64,000 nt of DNA, taken from assembly GCF_936928535.1 (NCBI RefSeq), contig NZ_CAKZHY010000092.1, forward strand, positions 62,001 to 126,000. Direction: 5' to 3'. This document shows, in pieces, positions 19,286-27,517 of the stretch. The DNA is from an uncultured Bradyrhizobium sp. (lineage in GTDB: Bacteria; Pseudomonadota; Alphaproteobacteria; Rhizobiales; Xanthobacteraceae). Position 1 is the first letter of the stretch, and each line of letters opens with the position of its first letter. The position numbers and the translations under genes are program-made. The notes under the pieces are model-generated. The model saw only the letters and a program-made list of their open reading frames with translations, made no database searches and had not been told where the DNA came from.

Positions 19286-19723
19286 ATGCAGGTGATCCCT
19301 AAGCTTGTCGTCATGCTCACCCTAACCCTGATGGGAGCGACTTCCATGGCCGATCTATCCAACGCCCAGACCCAATCCAACCCACCATCCGCCCCGCAAG
19401 CCTTCTCGCCCACGATCACCGGGGTGATGGTCATCCTCACCGCGAAGGCGGGCGTCACGCGTGAGCAGGTCATGGCCGTCATGCCGGCCGAAATCCGAGA
19501 GACCGTGCAGCTCTATCTCGGTGGCAAAATTCAGCAGTGGTATTCGCGTGGCGACGGACGCGGTGTCGTGTTCTTCGTCGATGTCACGGATGTCGCCGCA
19601 GCGAAGGCGATCATGGAAGACCTTCCATTGGCCAAGCAGGGTCTGATGGACCACGACTACACCGCCATCGGTCCGCTGCTGCCGCTTCGGCTGCTCATGG
19701 CCAATCCCGAGCGCCGACAATAA
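19286..19723 (+). CDS. Exported small protein with muconolactone-isomerase-like fold
   Basis: 145 residues from ATG 19286 (MQVIPKLVVMLTLTLMGATS), with GGGAG upstream. The hydrophobic N-terminus looks like a signal peptide. The mature part (VMVILTAKAGVTREQVMAVM, GVVFFVDVTDVAAAKAIMED, ending PLRLLM) has the alternating pattern of dimeric ferredoxin-like MIase/YCII domains. A cytosolic form could start at ATG 19346. It is first of three closely spaced genes divergent from the LysR gene. Confidence 0.75.
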   Translation: MQVIPKLVVMLTLTLMGATSMADLSNAQTQSNPPSAPQAFSPTITGVMVILTAKAGVTREQVMAVMPAEIRETVQLYLGGKIQQWYSRGDGRGVVFFVDVTDVAAAKAIMEDLPLAKQGLMDHDYTAIGPLLPLRLLMANPERRQ

Positions 19724-19750
19724 GAGCAGGATCCTGAGGGAGGTGGGCCG

Positions 19751-20602
19751 ATGACGTCAGATGCTGTTCCCGCTGCGATTGCCCCGCCACCTCGCGCCCT
19801 GAACAGCCTGCTCTGGACCGTTCCACTCACGGCATTGTGGACCTGGCTTCTCTACGCGCAACCAGTGCTTCTCGAGAGCGGCGTTCCGGCCCTGGCGGCC
19901 CGGTTGACCGCCTATGGACTCATTGCGCTCGGCACGTGGCTCGGCCTTGAACGCACCGACCTCACGCCGAGCCAGCGGCGTGCGACCTGGCTCGCAATCA
20001 TTGTGCCCTTCACGCTATGGGCTGCCGTCGCCTGGTCTGCAGCGATCAACGGTGTCTTTCGCACGGGCTACTCTCAACTGCCGTTGCTTCCAGCGGCGAT
20101 CTTCCTGCCCCTCTTCGTCGGCACTCCGCTGTTGCTGTTGTCGAAGCGGGTAGGGCAGTTGCTCGATGCGATGCCGACGACGTGGCTGGTCGCCCTTCAG
20201 CTTTATCGCGTCGTCGGGAGCCAATGGCTCGCGTACTGGCTGCTTGGACGGCTGCCCGGCCTGTGGGCGCTACCGGCAGGCACGGGCGACGTGCTGACCG
20301 GCCTGTTCGCCGTAACAGCGGCGACGGCCTTGGCATCAGGCACGGCTGAGGGACGCAAGGCAGCGATCCTCTGGAACATGTTCGGTCTCGCCGACTTCGT
20401 CGTCGCGATCACCCTGGGGATGATCATCACGCCAGGCCCGTTCCAGTTGATCATTCCTGATGGCCCGAACGTCGGATTGGACGGCTATCCTAATGTGCTG
20501 ACCCCGGCTTTCGTGGTGCCAAGCTCGATCCTGCTGCACGCATTGTCGTTGCGCCAGCTGCGTCGCCGCAGTCGGAGCGGGGCCCGCGATGTCGCGATCT
20601 GA
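19751..20602 (+). CDS. Multi-span membrane protein of unknown function
   Basis: 283 residues, about seven hydrophobic spans (for example LWTVPLTALWTWLLYAQPVL, TWLAIIVPFTLWAAVAW, LPAAIFLPLFVGTPLLLLS), a positively charged C-terminus (LRRRSRSGARD) suggesting a cytoplasmic tail. It starts 27 nt after the preceding stop behind GAGGGAGGTGG and is followed within 12 nt by another membrane protein gene, so the three are probably one transcript. No named family recognised. Confidence 0.75.
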   Translation: MTSDAVPAAIAPPPRALNSLLWTVPLTALWTWLLYAQPVLLESGVPALAARLTAYGLIALGTWLGLERTDLTPSQRRATWLAIIVPFTLWAAVAWSAAINGVFRTGYSQLPLLPAAIFLPLFVGTPLLLLSKRVGQLLDAMPTTWLVALQLYRVVGSQWLAYWLLGRLPGLWALPAGTGDVLTGLFAVTAATALASGTAEGRKAAILWNMFGLADFVVAITLGMIITPGPFQLIIPDGPNVGLDGYPNVLTPAFVVPSSILLHALSLRQLRRRSRSGARDVAI

Positions 20603-20614
20603 TCGGAGACCAGA

Positions 20615-21133
20615 ATGACCACAGAAACTCTCTTCCGGACCCATCTCGTCCTTGGTTATGTCGCCTGGGCGCTTTGCTTCGGCTCCTATGTCTGGCCCTG
20701 GCTCAGAGGCATGGACAGGGTCGATGCACACCGTGCCATCGCCACGCTGCACAGCTTCCGCTTCTTCGGGCTCGTCTTCATCCTTCCCGGCATCGTGAGC
20801 CCGGACCTGCCGGTCAGCTTCGCCAATTTCGCCGCCTGGGGCGACTTCGCGACCGGGGTGCTCGCGATGCTGGCGCTTCTCACGGTGAGAATACGCCCGC
20901 TCTTCTGGTTGTTTGTCGTCGCCTTCAATGTCGTCGGCGTGATCGATCTCATCGTCGATTACTATGACGCAATCCAGGTCGGCCTTCCCGCGCATGCGGA
21001 GTGGCTTGCCTCGACCTATGCGATCCCGATCATCTACGTGCCGCTATTGATGATCACGCATGTCACCGCATTCTATCTTCTGGCACGCCCTCGGCTTGCC
21101 GCCGATGCCGTGGCGCTGGCGGGCGCGGCTTGA
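20615..21133 (+). CDS. Four-span membrane protein of unknown function
   Basis: 172 residues, four or five hydrophobic spans (LVLGYVAWALCFGSYVWPWL, FFGLVFILPGIV, FWLFVVAFNVVGVIDLIVDY, IPIIYVPLLMITHVTAFYLL). ATG 20615 follows GGAGACCAG. It is last of the unit 19286-21133. Shared control by the divergent LysR protein is likely from position. No functional residue pattern stands out. Confidence 0.75.
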   Translation: MTTETLFRTHLVLGYVAWALCFGSYVWPWLRGMDRVDAHRAIATLHSFRFFGLVFILPGIVSPDLPVSFANFAAWGDFATGVLAMLALLTVRIRPLFWLFVVAFNVVGVIDLIVDYYDAIQVGLPAHAEWLASTYAIPIIYVPLLMITHVTAFYLLARPRLAADAVALAGAA

Positions 21134-21186
21134 GTTGGACCCGGCTTGTGGTCAGACGTGATGTTCCCTGCAATAGGGGGCTGCGT

Positions 21187-21210
21187 TAATATAAGATTTG
21201 ACTTATATTA
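21187..21210. promoter_or_regulatory. 24-bp perfect palindrome, probable ArsR-type operator
   Basis: TAATATAAG, six bases, CTTATATTA: nine perfectly inverted bases in each arm. It is AT-rich in a GC-rich genome and ends 48 nt before the SRPBCC start codon. Its place before an SRPBCC/ArsR pair suggests autoregulation by the ArsR-family repressor at 21921. Confidence 0.7.
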
Positions 21211-21258
21211 GCGGAGATCGATATTCGTCCTCGCTGCTCAACGACAGGGAGGACTGCA

Positions 21259-21921
21259 ATGGAGATCGACGCCGCCAGAGCGTTGGGGCTCGTGACGCGC
21301 GCGGTGCGCAATTTCGAGAAAGACGGGAAGCCGGCCAGCGCCGTGATGCTGACGCGGCTCTACGACACTGGCGTCGAGGATCTCTGGGACGCGGTGACCA
21401 ACAAGGAGCGCATTCCGCGCTGGTTCTTGCCGGTCGAGGGCAATCTCCAGGTCGGTGGAAAGTACCAGCTGAAGGGTAATGCAGGCGGCACCATCATCGC
21501 CTGCACGCCGCCGACGCATTTTGCCGCGACCTGGGAATTCGGCGGCGCCGTCAGCTGGATCGACGTCACGCTCGCAGCAGAGCGAAGCCAGGCGCGGTTG
21601 ACGCTGGAGCATATCGCGATCATCGAGGATCATTGGAATCAGTTCGGTCCAGGTGCAGTCGGGATCGGCTGGGACCTCGCCATTGCGGGGCTGGAGCGAT
21701 ATGTTGCGACCGGGGCAGCCGTCGACCATGCGACGGCCGAGGCGTGGATGGGCTCTCCTGCGGGCAAGGACTTCATGACTGATGCGGGCGAGCATTGGCG
21801 AGCGGCGCATGTCGCAAGCGGCGTCGACCCCGATATAGCGAAGCAGCGCTCGGACCGCACCATCGCATTCTATCGCGGCGAGATGCCGCCCGACGTCGCA
21901 CATCCGGGCACGGGAAGCTGA
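21259..21921 (+). CDS. SRPBCC (AHSA1-like) domain protein
   Basis: 220 residues. Helix-grip START-like fold: ASAVMLTRLYDTGVEDLWDA opens the domain, then IPRWFLPVEGNLQVGGKYQL. Such proteins bind hydrophobic ligands, and in this subfamily are typically paired with an ArsR regulator. ATG 21259 follows AGGGAGGACTGC. The stop TGA shares bases with the ATG of the ArsR gene (TGATG), implying translational coupling. Ligand unknown. Confidence 0.9.
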   Translation: MEIDAARALGLVTRAVRNFEKDGKPASAVMLTRLYDTGVEDLWDAVTNKERIPRWFLPVEGNLQVGGKYQLKGNAGGTIIACTPPTHFAATWEFGGAVSWIDVTLAAERSQARLTLEHIAIIEDHWNQFGPGAVGIGWDLAIAGLERYVATGAAVDHATAEAWMGSPAGKDFMTDAGEHWRAAHVASGVDPDIAKQRSDRTIAFYRGEMPPDVAHPGTGS

Positions 21922-22283
21922 TGCACATCTTCGAGGTCCTCGCCGATCCCGTGCGCCGCCGCATCCTCGAACTGCTGGCGCCGGGCGAAATGGCATCCGG
22001 TGAAGTCGTCGAAGCGATCGGTGCCGAGTTCGGCATCACCCAGGCGGCTGTGTCGCAGCACCTCAAGGTGCTGCGCGAGAACGGCTTTGCCACCGTCCGG
22101 GCGGAGGCGCAGCGACGGCTCTATTCGGTCGATGCTGCGGGACTGCAAGCGGTGGATGCATGGATCGGTCAGTTCCGGAATTTCTGGGAGCCGAAGCTCG
22201 ACGCGCTGGCGACCGAGATCGCGCGCGGCAAGCGCGCGCGTCGCAACGCGCCGATGACCGGACGGAGCGGCAAGAGGGCCTGA
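21921..22283 (+). CDS. ArsR-family winged-helix repressor
   Basis: 120 residues from ATG 21921, overlapping the preceding stop. Winged helix: LADPVRRRILELLAPGEMAS, then the recognition helix region FGITQAAVSQHLKVLRENG and wing VRAEAQRRLYSV. No metal-binding cysteine motif of ArsR/SmtB type is present, matching the SRPBCC-linked subgroup that senses other cues. C-terminus basic. Likely represses the pair through the palindrome at 21187-21210. Confidence 0.92.
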   Translation: MHIFEVLADPVRRRILELLAPGEMASGEVVEAIGAEFGITQAAVSQHLKVLRENGFATVRAEAQRRLYSVDAAGLQAVDAWIGQFRNFWEPKLDALATEIARGKRARRNAPMTGRSGKRA

Positions 22284-22703
22284 CCCCGCGAACGAAAGGC
22301 TCACCCGTTGCGTGGCCGGCGTTGCTGCCATGACGGGCAGCCGTGCGGTCAGCCGACCTCGATGTTCATCTCCGCAATCAGCCGCTCGCGGCCCGCCAGG
22401 GAGTTGAGCGCCTTGTCGCCCAATTTCGTCGCGACAAGGTTGAGCAGCGCCTCGCAGAACACGACATAGGCCCATGCTGTTCAGGAGCGGACATCAAATC
22501 GTCGCCTAAAATTGTCGAAAATGGCCCAACCCAGACATCCCAACGACCTTCCTGTTGGTACGACGATGCTCCGCGCCAAAGCTCCAACAAGAGCGCTAAA
22601 TCGCGAGCGCAATGAGGGAGATTGACAGGAACCGAAAAGCCTGACCAAGCTGGTTGCCTGGATGCGCCGGGGCGCCGCTCTTTAAGGGAATCACACGGGG
22701 TTG
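22284..22703. other. Gap between ArsR and the efflux unit
   Basis: About 420 nt with no complete gene. It holds one coding remnant on the minus strand (22349-22480). The remainder, including an AT-richer stretch near 22480-22620, must contain the promoter of the efflux unit; I could not place it. Confidence 0.5.
22349..22480 (-). pseudogene. C-terminal remnant, possibly of a MurR/RpiR-type regulator
   Basis: The minus strand reads 43-44 clean codons, AYVVFCEALLNLVATKLGDK through LIAEMNIEVG and a stop at 22349, with protein-like composition. An in-frame stop lies just upstream and no start or N-terminal domain is present. The ending resembles C-termini of some rhizobial MurR/RpiR proteins from memory; family assignment is weak. 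Confidence 0.35.
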
Positions 22704-23063
22704 ATGCGCTGGTTCCGAACCAAAAGGCAGTATGGCAGTCGCTTGGCGCTGATCGCGCTGGCGCTGCAGTTCATGCTGACGTTCGGTCACGTGCACACAC
22801 CGTCCGCCGCACTCGCCTCTGCAGTGCAAAGCCTGCAGTCGGACAGCACGGCACCGCAAGGTCCCAGCCATAACGGACTCGCGGATATCGATTGTCCGAC
22901 CTGCGCGCTGATCCAGCTCATCGCCATATCGGCGCCGTCGGTTGCCCCGGAGCTGCCACTACCCCTCGCGGCCCATTTCCTGGTAGTGCAGCCGCGCTTC
23001 GAGTTCGCCGCGGTGGCCGAACCGCCGGCGTCATTCCAGGCGCGCGGCCCCCCCGCAGCCTGA
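22704..23063 (+). CDS. DUF2946-like exported protein
   Basis: 119 residues from ATG 22704. The N-terminus is basic then hydrophobic (RLALIALALQFMLTFGHVHT), a signal-anchor or signal peptide. Downstream, HNGLADIDCPTCALIQL has the CPxC and His residues typical of DUF2946-type periplasmic proteins. These small proteins often stand before heavy-metal efflux genes, as here (adaptor gene 125 nt downstream). A metal-binding role is an inference from these residues and the neighbours. Confidence 0.75.
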   Translation: MRWFRTKRQYGSRLALIALALQFMLTFGHVHTPSAALASAVQSLQSDSTAPQGPSHNGLADIDCPTCALIQLIAISAPSVAPELPLPLAAHFLVVQPRFEFAAVAEPPASFQARGPPAA

Positions 23064-23187
23064 AGGCGGAGGCGCCTTGCGGCGTTTGCTGTCATAACGC
23101 GCGCTTCCCAAGACGACTGAGCCGGCTTCGCGTCAAACGCTTTCGTTTGCGCATGCCTTCCCAAATTCCATTCGGACGAGACGCCAC

Positions 23188-24414
23188 ATGCTCGCCGATT
23201 CCCATACCAAGTCCGCTGCCCCAAACGATTCGTTTCTGGGCGCAGCGGGACCCGCCGGCCGCGATCGCGCAGCCTTCGCACCATCGCGCGTAAAAGGCAT
23301 CTCGGCGTTGGTGGCGGTGCTGCTGATAGGCGTCGCGCTCTATCGCTTTGTCGGCGGTCCTCCCGGCCGTCCCGAGGCGGCCGCGAAGCCCGCAGCGCTG
23401 GTCCACTCAAGCGACGCCGTTGCGGTACCCGATGGTTCGCCGGTGCGGGGCAAGCTCGCGATCGCATCCGTTGTCGCGCGCGAAGTTCCCCGGGATCTTG
23501 CGCTGCCCGCTGTGGTCGAAGTCAATCCGGCCCGTCTGATCAAGGTGGCACCGCCGCTGGCCGGCCGTGTCACGCAGCTGAAGGTCACGCTCGGCGAGCA
23601 GGTCAAGGCCGGCCAACCGCTGTTCGTGATCGACTCGCCTGATCTCGCCGCGGCCTATTCGGACTACGATCGCGCCAAGGCGTTACTGGCGCTGGCGCAG
23701 AAGAACCGCGACCGCCAGCGCGGCCTGTCGAAGATCGGCGGCGCTGCCGAGAAGGATCTGCAGCAAGCCGAAACCGATTACGCGACCGCGGAGGTCGAAG
23801 ACCAGCGCGCCACCGCGCATTTGAAGCAGATCGGCATCGATCCCGAGACGCCGAACAAGTCGCGCACCGTGAGCGTGGTGGCTCCGATGGACGGCAGTGT
23901 CACCGATCTCGGCGTTGCGCCCGGCGAATACTGGAACGACTCGACCCAGGCCCTGCTAGCGATTGCCGACCTCTCCAGCGTCTGGGTCACAGCAAGCGTG
24001 CCGGAGAAGGACATCGCACAGATCGCCAAAGGCCAGCCGGTCGATGTCCGCCTCGTCGCTTACCCCGACGAAGTCAGGCACGGCAGCGTGCTCTTCGTCA
24101 GCGACGTGCTCGATGCCGATACTCGCCGCATCAAGGTCCGCATCGGCTTCGACAACGCCGACGGCCGGCTGCGGCCGGGAATGTTTGCAACTGCAACATT
24201 CCACACCAGCAGCCGGACGCTCGCGATCGCGCCAACCAGCGCGCTGGTGCTCAAGGACGACTTGACGCAGGTCTATGTCGAGACCTCTCCGTGGCAATTC
24301 GAACCGCGCACCGTCGATATCGCGTTCCAGCAAGGCGAGCAGGCGTTCATTGCAAATGGCATCAAGCCTGGCGATCGCATCGTGGTCAAAGGCGGAGTGC
24401 TGCTCGGTGATTGA
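23188..24414 (+). CDS. Periplasmic adaptor of a heavy-metal RND efflux pump (CzcB/CusB-type)
   Basis: 408 residues. An N-terminal membrane span (about 35-52, ISALVAVLLIGVALYRF) is followed by lipoyl-like halves (KVAPPLAGRVTQLKVTLGEQV and VVAPMDGSVTDLGVAPGEYW), a helical hairpin between them, a beta-barrel (FATATFHTSSRTLAIAPTSA) and a membrane-proximal domain. It couples the inner-membrane pump to the outer-membrane channel encoded next door. The last 8 nt overlap the GTG start of the pump gene. Confidence 0.93.
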   Translation: MLADSHTKSAAPNDSFLGAAGPAGRDRAAFAPSRVKGISALVAVLLIGVALYRFVGGPPGRPEAAAKPAALVHSSDAVAVPDGSPVRGKLAIASVVAREVPRDLALPAVVEVNPARLIKVAPPLAGRVTQLKVTLGEQVKAGQPLFVIDSPDLAAAYSDYDRAKALLALAQKNRDRQRGLSKIGGAAEKDLQQAETDYATAEVEDQRATAHLKQIGIDPETPNKSRTVSVVAPMDGSVTDLGVAPGEYWNDSTQALLAIADLSSVWVTASVPEKDIAQIAKGQPVDVRLVAYPDEVRHGSVLFVSDVLDADTRRIKVRIGFDNADGRLRPGMFATATFHTSSRTLAIAPTSALVLKDDLTQVYVETSPWQFEPRTVDIAFQQGEQAFIANGIKPGDRIVVKGGVLLGD

Positions 24415-27400
24415 CCGGCTGGTCACGCTGGCGCTCGAGAAGCGTCTTGTCGTCGCGATGATGTGCATCATTGCGGCAATCTACGGCGCCTACTGCTGGA
24501 CCCAGTTGCCGGTCGAAGCCTACCCCGACGTTGCCGACACAGCCTCCCAGGTGGTGACCCAGGCGCCGGGTCTCGCCGCCGAGGAGGTCGAGCAGCAAGT
24601 CACTATTCCGCTGGAACGTGAGCTCAACGGCACGCCTGGGCTTTCCATGATGCGTTCGCGATCGACATTCGGATTGTCGCTGATCACGCTCGTGTTCCGC
24701 GACGGAATAGAGGACTATTGGTCGCGGCAACGGATCATGGAGCGGATACAGGGCGCGACCTTGCCGCAGGGATTGACCCCGGGTCTCGATCCGCTGTCGT
24801 CGCCGACCGGCCAGATCCTGTATTACATCCTCCAGTCCGACACCGAGAACCTGCGCGAGCTATCCGAGATCGAGCAGTGGACCGTGATACCCGCTATCAA
24901 GCAGGTGCCGGGGGTCGCCGACGTTTCGAACTTCGGCGGCGTCACCACGCAATTCCAGCTCGAACTCGACCCGCAACAGCTCGTGCGCTTCAACTTGTCG
25001 CTCAAGAACGTCACCGACGCGATCTCGGCGAATAGCGCCAGCGCCGGCGGCAGCGTGCTCAATCGCGGCGAACTTGGCTATGTCATTCGCGGCATTGGTC
25101 TCGTCCAGACCCTCGACGATCTCGGCAACATCGTCGTCGCCCAGCACAACGGCACACCTATTTTTGTGCGCGACCTCGGCAAGCTGAAGCTTGCCAACCA
25201 GGAGCGTCATGGCATCGTCGGCAAGGACGACCTCAACGATGTCGTCGAGGGCACCGTGCTCCTGCTGCGGGGGGGAAATCCGTCGCGGGTGCTGCAACGC
25301 GTGCACGCCAAGATCGACGAGCTCAATGTGCGGCTGAAGGCCGACGGCGTACAGATCGTGCCGTATCTCGACCGGTCCGAACTCGTCAATGCCACCATCG
25401 AAAAGGTCGCGACCACGGTCGTGACTGGCATCTTGCTTGTGCTGGTGATCCTGATTCTGTTTCTCGGTAGCCCGCGCAGTGCGCTCATTGTCGGCATTAC
25501 CATTCCGTTTTCGATGGTCACCGCTTTCATCCTGATGCGCCACACCGGCATTTCCGCTAACCTGCTGTCGCTCGGCGCCATCGATTTCGGCATCATCGTC
25601 GACGGCTCGATCGTGATGATGGAAGCGATCCTGCGCCGCCGCGAAGCGCGGCCGGACCAGCCGCTCAGTCAGGCCGACCTGCGCGACGCGGCACGCCAGG
25701 TGGCGCGGCCGATCTTTTTTGCGACTGCAGTCATTATCACGACGTACCTGCCGCTGTTCGCGCTGCAGCGGATCGAAGCAAAGCTGTTCTATCCGCTGGC
25801 CTATGCGGTCGGTTATGCGCAGTTCGGCGCGCTGGCGTTCGCGCTGTTGGTCGTGCCGGGCCTTGCTTACGTCGCCTATCGCCGGCCGCAGCGGCTATTT
25901 CACAACGTGCTGCTGCAGCGGTTGGAGCGAGGGTACCGTGGCGCCTTGCAGGGCTCGCTACTTCGGCCGCGGATCGTCTACAGCCTGAGCGCCGCCGCGG
26001 CGCTTTTGATCGTCATCCTCGGCGCCACGGTGTGGCGTGAATTCCTGCCCGAGCTCGACGAAGGTGCGTTATTTCTCCACGCAGATCTGCAGCCGGGAAT
26101 TTCGCTGCGCAAGGCGACCGAGATGGTCGCCGAGCTAAGGCGTGTCGTGAACGGATTCCCCGAGGTATCGTATATCGTCAGCCATATCGGTCGCAATGAT
26201 GACGGCACCGATCCATGGACGCCGGCCCACATGGAGGCGGCAATCGGGCTGCACGACTATCGGACCTGGCCAGCCGGCGAAACCAAGGGGGAGCTGGCGC
26301 GCCGCATGAAGGCGCGGCTCGATCAGGAGCCCGGCTTCGAGATCGCGATGAGCCAGCCGATCATCGACAGCGTGCTCGACAAGGTTTTTGATCCGCATTC
26401 GTCGCTGGCAGTCAAAGTGTTCGGCGACGATTTCGGCGAGTTGAAGCGGATCGGCAGGGACATTATCGGCGTGTTGAACCGGACGCCGGGCGTCAGTGAC
26501 GCGTCGATCGATCAGTACAAGCCGCTGCCGCAGATCTCGATCCGTGTGAACCGCGAAGCCGCAGCGCGCTTCGGCATCAATGTCGGCGACGTCGCCAACC
26601 TGATCTCGACTGGGATTGGCGGCAGCGCGGTCACCCAGGTGTTCATCGGCGAGCGGCATTACGACGTCACGGTGCGCTTTGCGCCGGCCGCGCGCGAAAG
26701 TCCAGAGGCGATCAAGAGTCTCGTGCTCACTTCCAGTGACGGTGCGCTGATCCCGCTGTCGCAGGTCGCCGATATCGGCTTCCAGACCGGCGAAAGCATG
26801 ATCAACCGCGAGATGGACCAGCGCTATCTGTTGGTGAAGTTCAATTACAACGATCGCGATCCGGTAGCGCTTGTGAAAGAGCTCGGCCGCGCCATCGATC
26901 AGAAGGTCTCGTTCGACAAATCAAGATATCGCATCGCCTGGGGCGGCCAGTTCGAGGGCGAGCAGCGCGCCGAAGCGCATTTCCGCCTTATCCTTGCCAT
27001 GGTGCTCGGCGCCATGATGGTCCTGCTCTATGCCGAGTTCGGCGTGTTGCGACAGGTGCTCTTGGTGATCTGTGTAGTGCCGCTGGCGACGCTCGGCGGG
27101 CTATTGGCCCTACATCTCACCGGCACGACGCTGAACGTCGCCTCCGGCGTCGGCTTCATTGCGCTGTTCGGAGTCGCAGTCATGAACGGCGTCATCATGG
27201 TCGCGAACCTCAATCGCGTGCGCGAGCAGGGGCTGTCCCTGGCTGATGCCGTCGTGACTGGCGCGAGCGAGCGATTGCGGCCAGTGCTGATGACGGCCGC
27301 GGTCGCGACCGCCGGCATGCTGCCGGCGGCGCTCGCCACTGGCGTCGGCAGTGACGTGCAGCGCTGCCTCGCCACCGTGGTTGCCGGCGGTCTCATTCCG

Positions 27401-27511
27401 GCGACCTTGCTGACGCTTTTCATCATTCCGACACTGTATTTCGCGATCGAGCGCCGCGCTGAACGGCGCGCCGCGGCAATCGCGAGCCGCGGTGCCCTTA
27501 CTGAGAGTTGA
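24407..27511 (+). CDS. Heavy-metal RND efflux pump (CzcA/CusA family)
   Basis: 1034 residues from GTG 24407 (VIDRLVTLALEKR), overlapping the adaptor stop; GGAG lies 11 nt upstream. Twelve spans and two large periplasmic loops as usual. The fourth-span proton-relay motif reads AIDFGIIVDGSIVMMEAI. A DFGxxxD motif is associated with pumps for divalent cations (Co, Zn, Cd, Ni), unlike the Cu/Ag pumps. Other family marks are SRSTFGLSLI and YLPLFALQRIEAKLF. Metal specificity is inferred. Middle gene of adaptor-pump-channel. Confidence 0.95.
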   Translation: MIDRLVTLALEKRLVVAMMCIIAAIYGAYCWTQLPVEAYPDVADTASQVVTQAPGLAAEEVEQQVTIPLERELNGTPGLSMMRSRSTFGLSLITLVFRDGIEDYWSRQRIMERIQGATLPQGLTPGLDPLSSPTGQILYYILQSDTENLRELSEIEQWTVIPAIKQVPGVADVSNFGGVTTQFQLELDPQQLVRFNLSLKNVTDAISANSASAGGSVLNRGELGYVIRGIGLVQTLDDLGNIVVAQHNGTPIFVRDLGKLKLANQERHGIVGKDDLNDVVEGTVLLLRGGNPSRVLQRVHAKIDELNVRLKADGVQIVPYLDRSELVNATIEKVATTVVTGILLVLVILILFLGSPRSALIVGITIPFSMVTAFILMRHTGISANLLSLGAIDFGIIVDGSIVMMEAILRRREARPDQPLSQADLRDAARQVARPIFFATAVIITTYLPLFALQRIEAKLFYPLAYAVGYAQFGALAFALLVVPGLAYVAYRRPQRLFHNVLLQRLERGYRGALQGSLLRPRIVYSLSAAAALLIVILGATVWREFLPELDEGALFLHADLQPGISLRKATEMVAELRRVVNGFPEVSYIVSHIGRNDDGTDPWTPAHMEAAIGLHDYRTWPAGETKGELARRMKARLDQEPGFEIAMSQPIIDSVLDKVFDPHSSLAVKVFGDDFGELKRIGRDIIGVLNRTPGVSDASIDQYKPLPQISIRVNREAAARFGINVGDVANLISTGIGGSAVTQVFIGERHYDVTVRFAPAARESPEAIKSLVLTSSDGALIPLSQVADIGFQTGESMINREMDQRYLLVKFNYNDRDPVALVKELGRAIDQKVSFDKSRYRIAWGGQFEGEQRAEAHFRLILAMVLGAMMVLLYAEFGVLRQVLLVICVVPLATLGGLLALHLTGTTLNVASGVGFIALFGVAVMNGVIMVANLNRVREQGLSLADAVVTGASERLRPVLMTAAVATAGMLPAALATGVGSDVQRCLATVVAGGLIPATLLTLFIIPTLYFAIERRAERRAAAIASRGALTES

Positions 27512-27517
27512 GGATTA

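Noticed and set aside
22343..22615. 90-codon plus-strand frame between ArsR and the efflux unit
   Set aside because: Composition is not protein-like and it is antisense to a better coding remnant.
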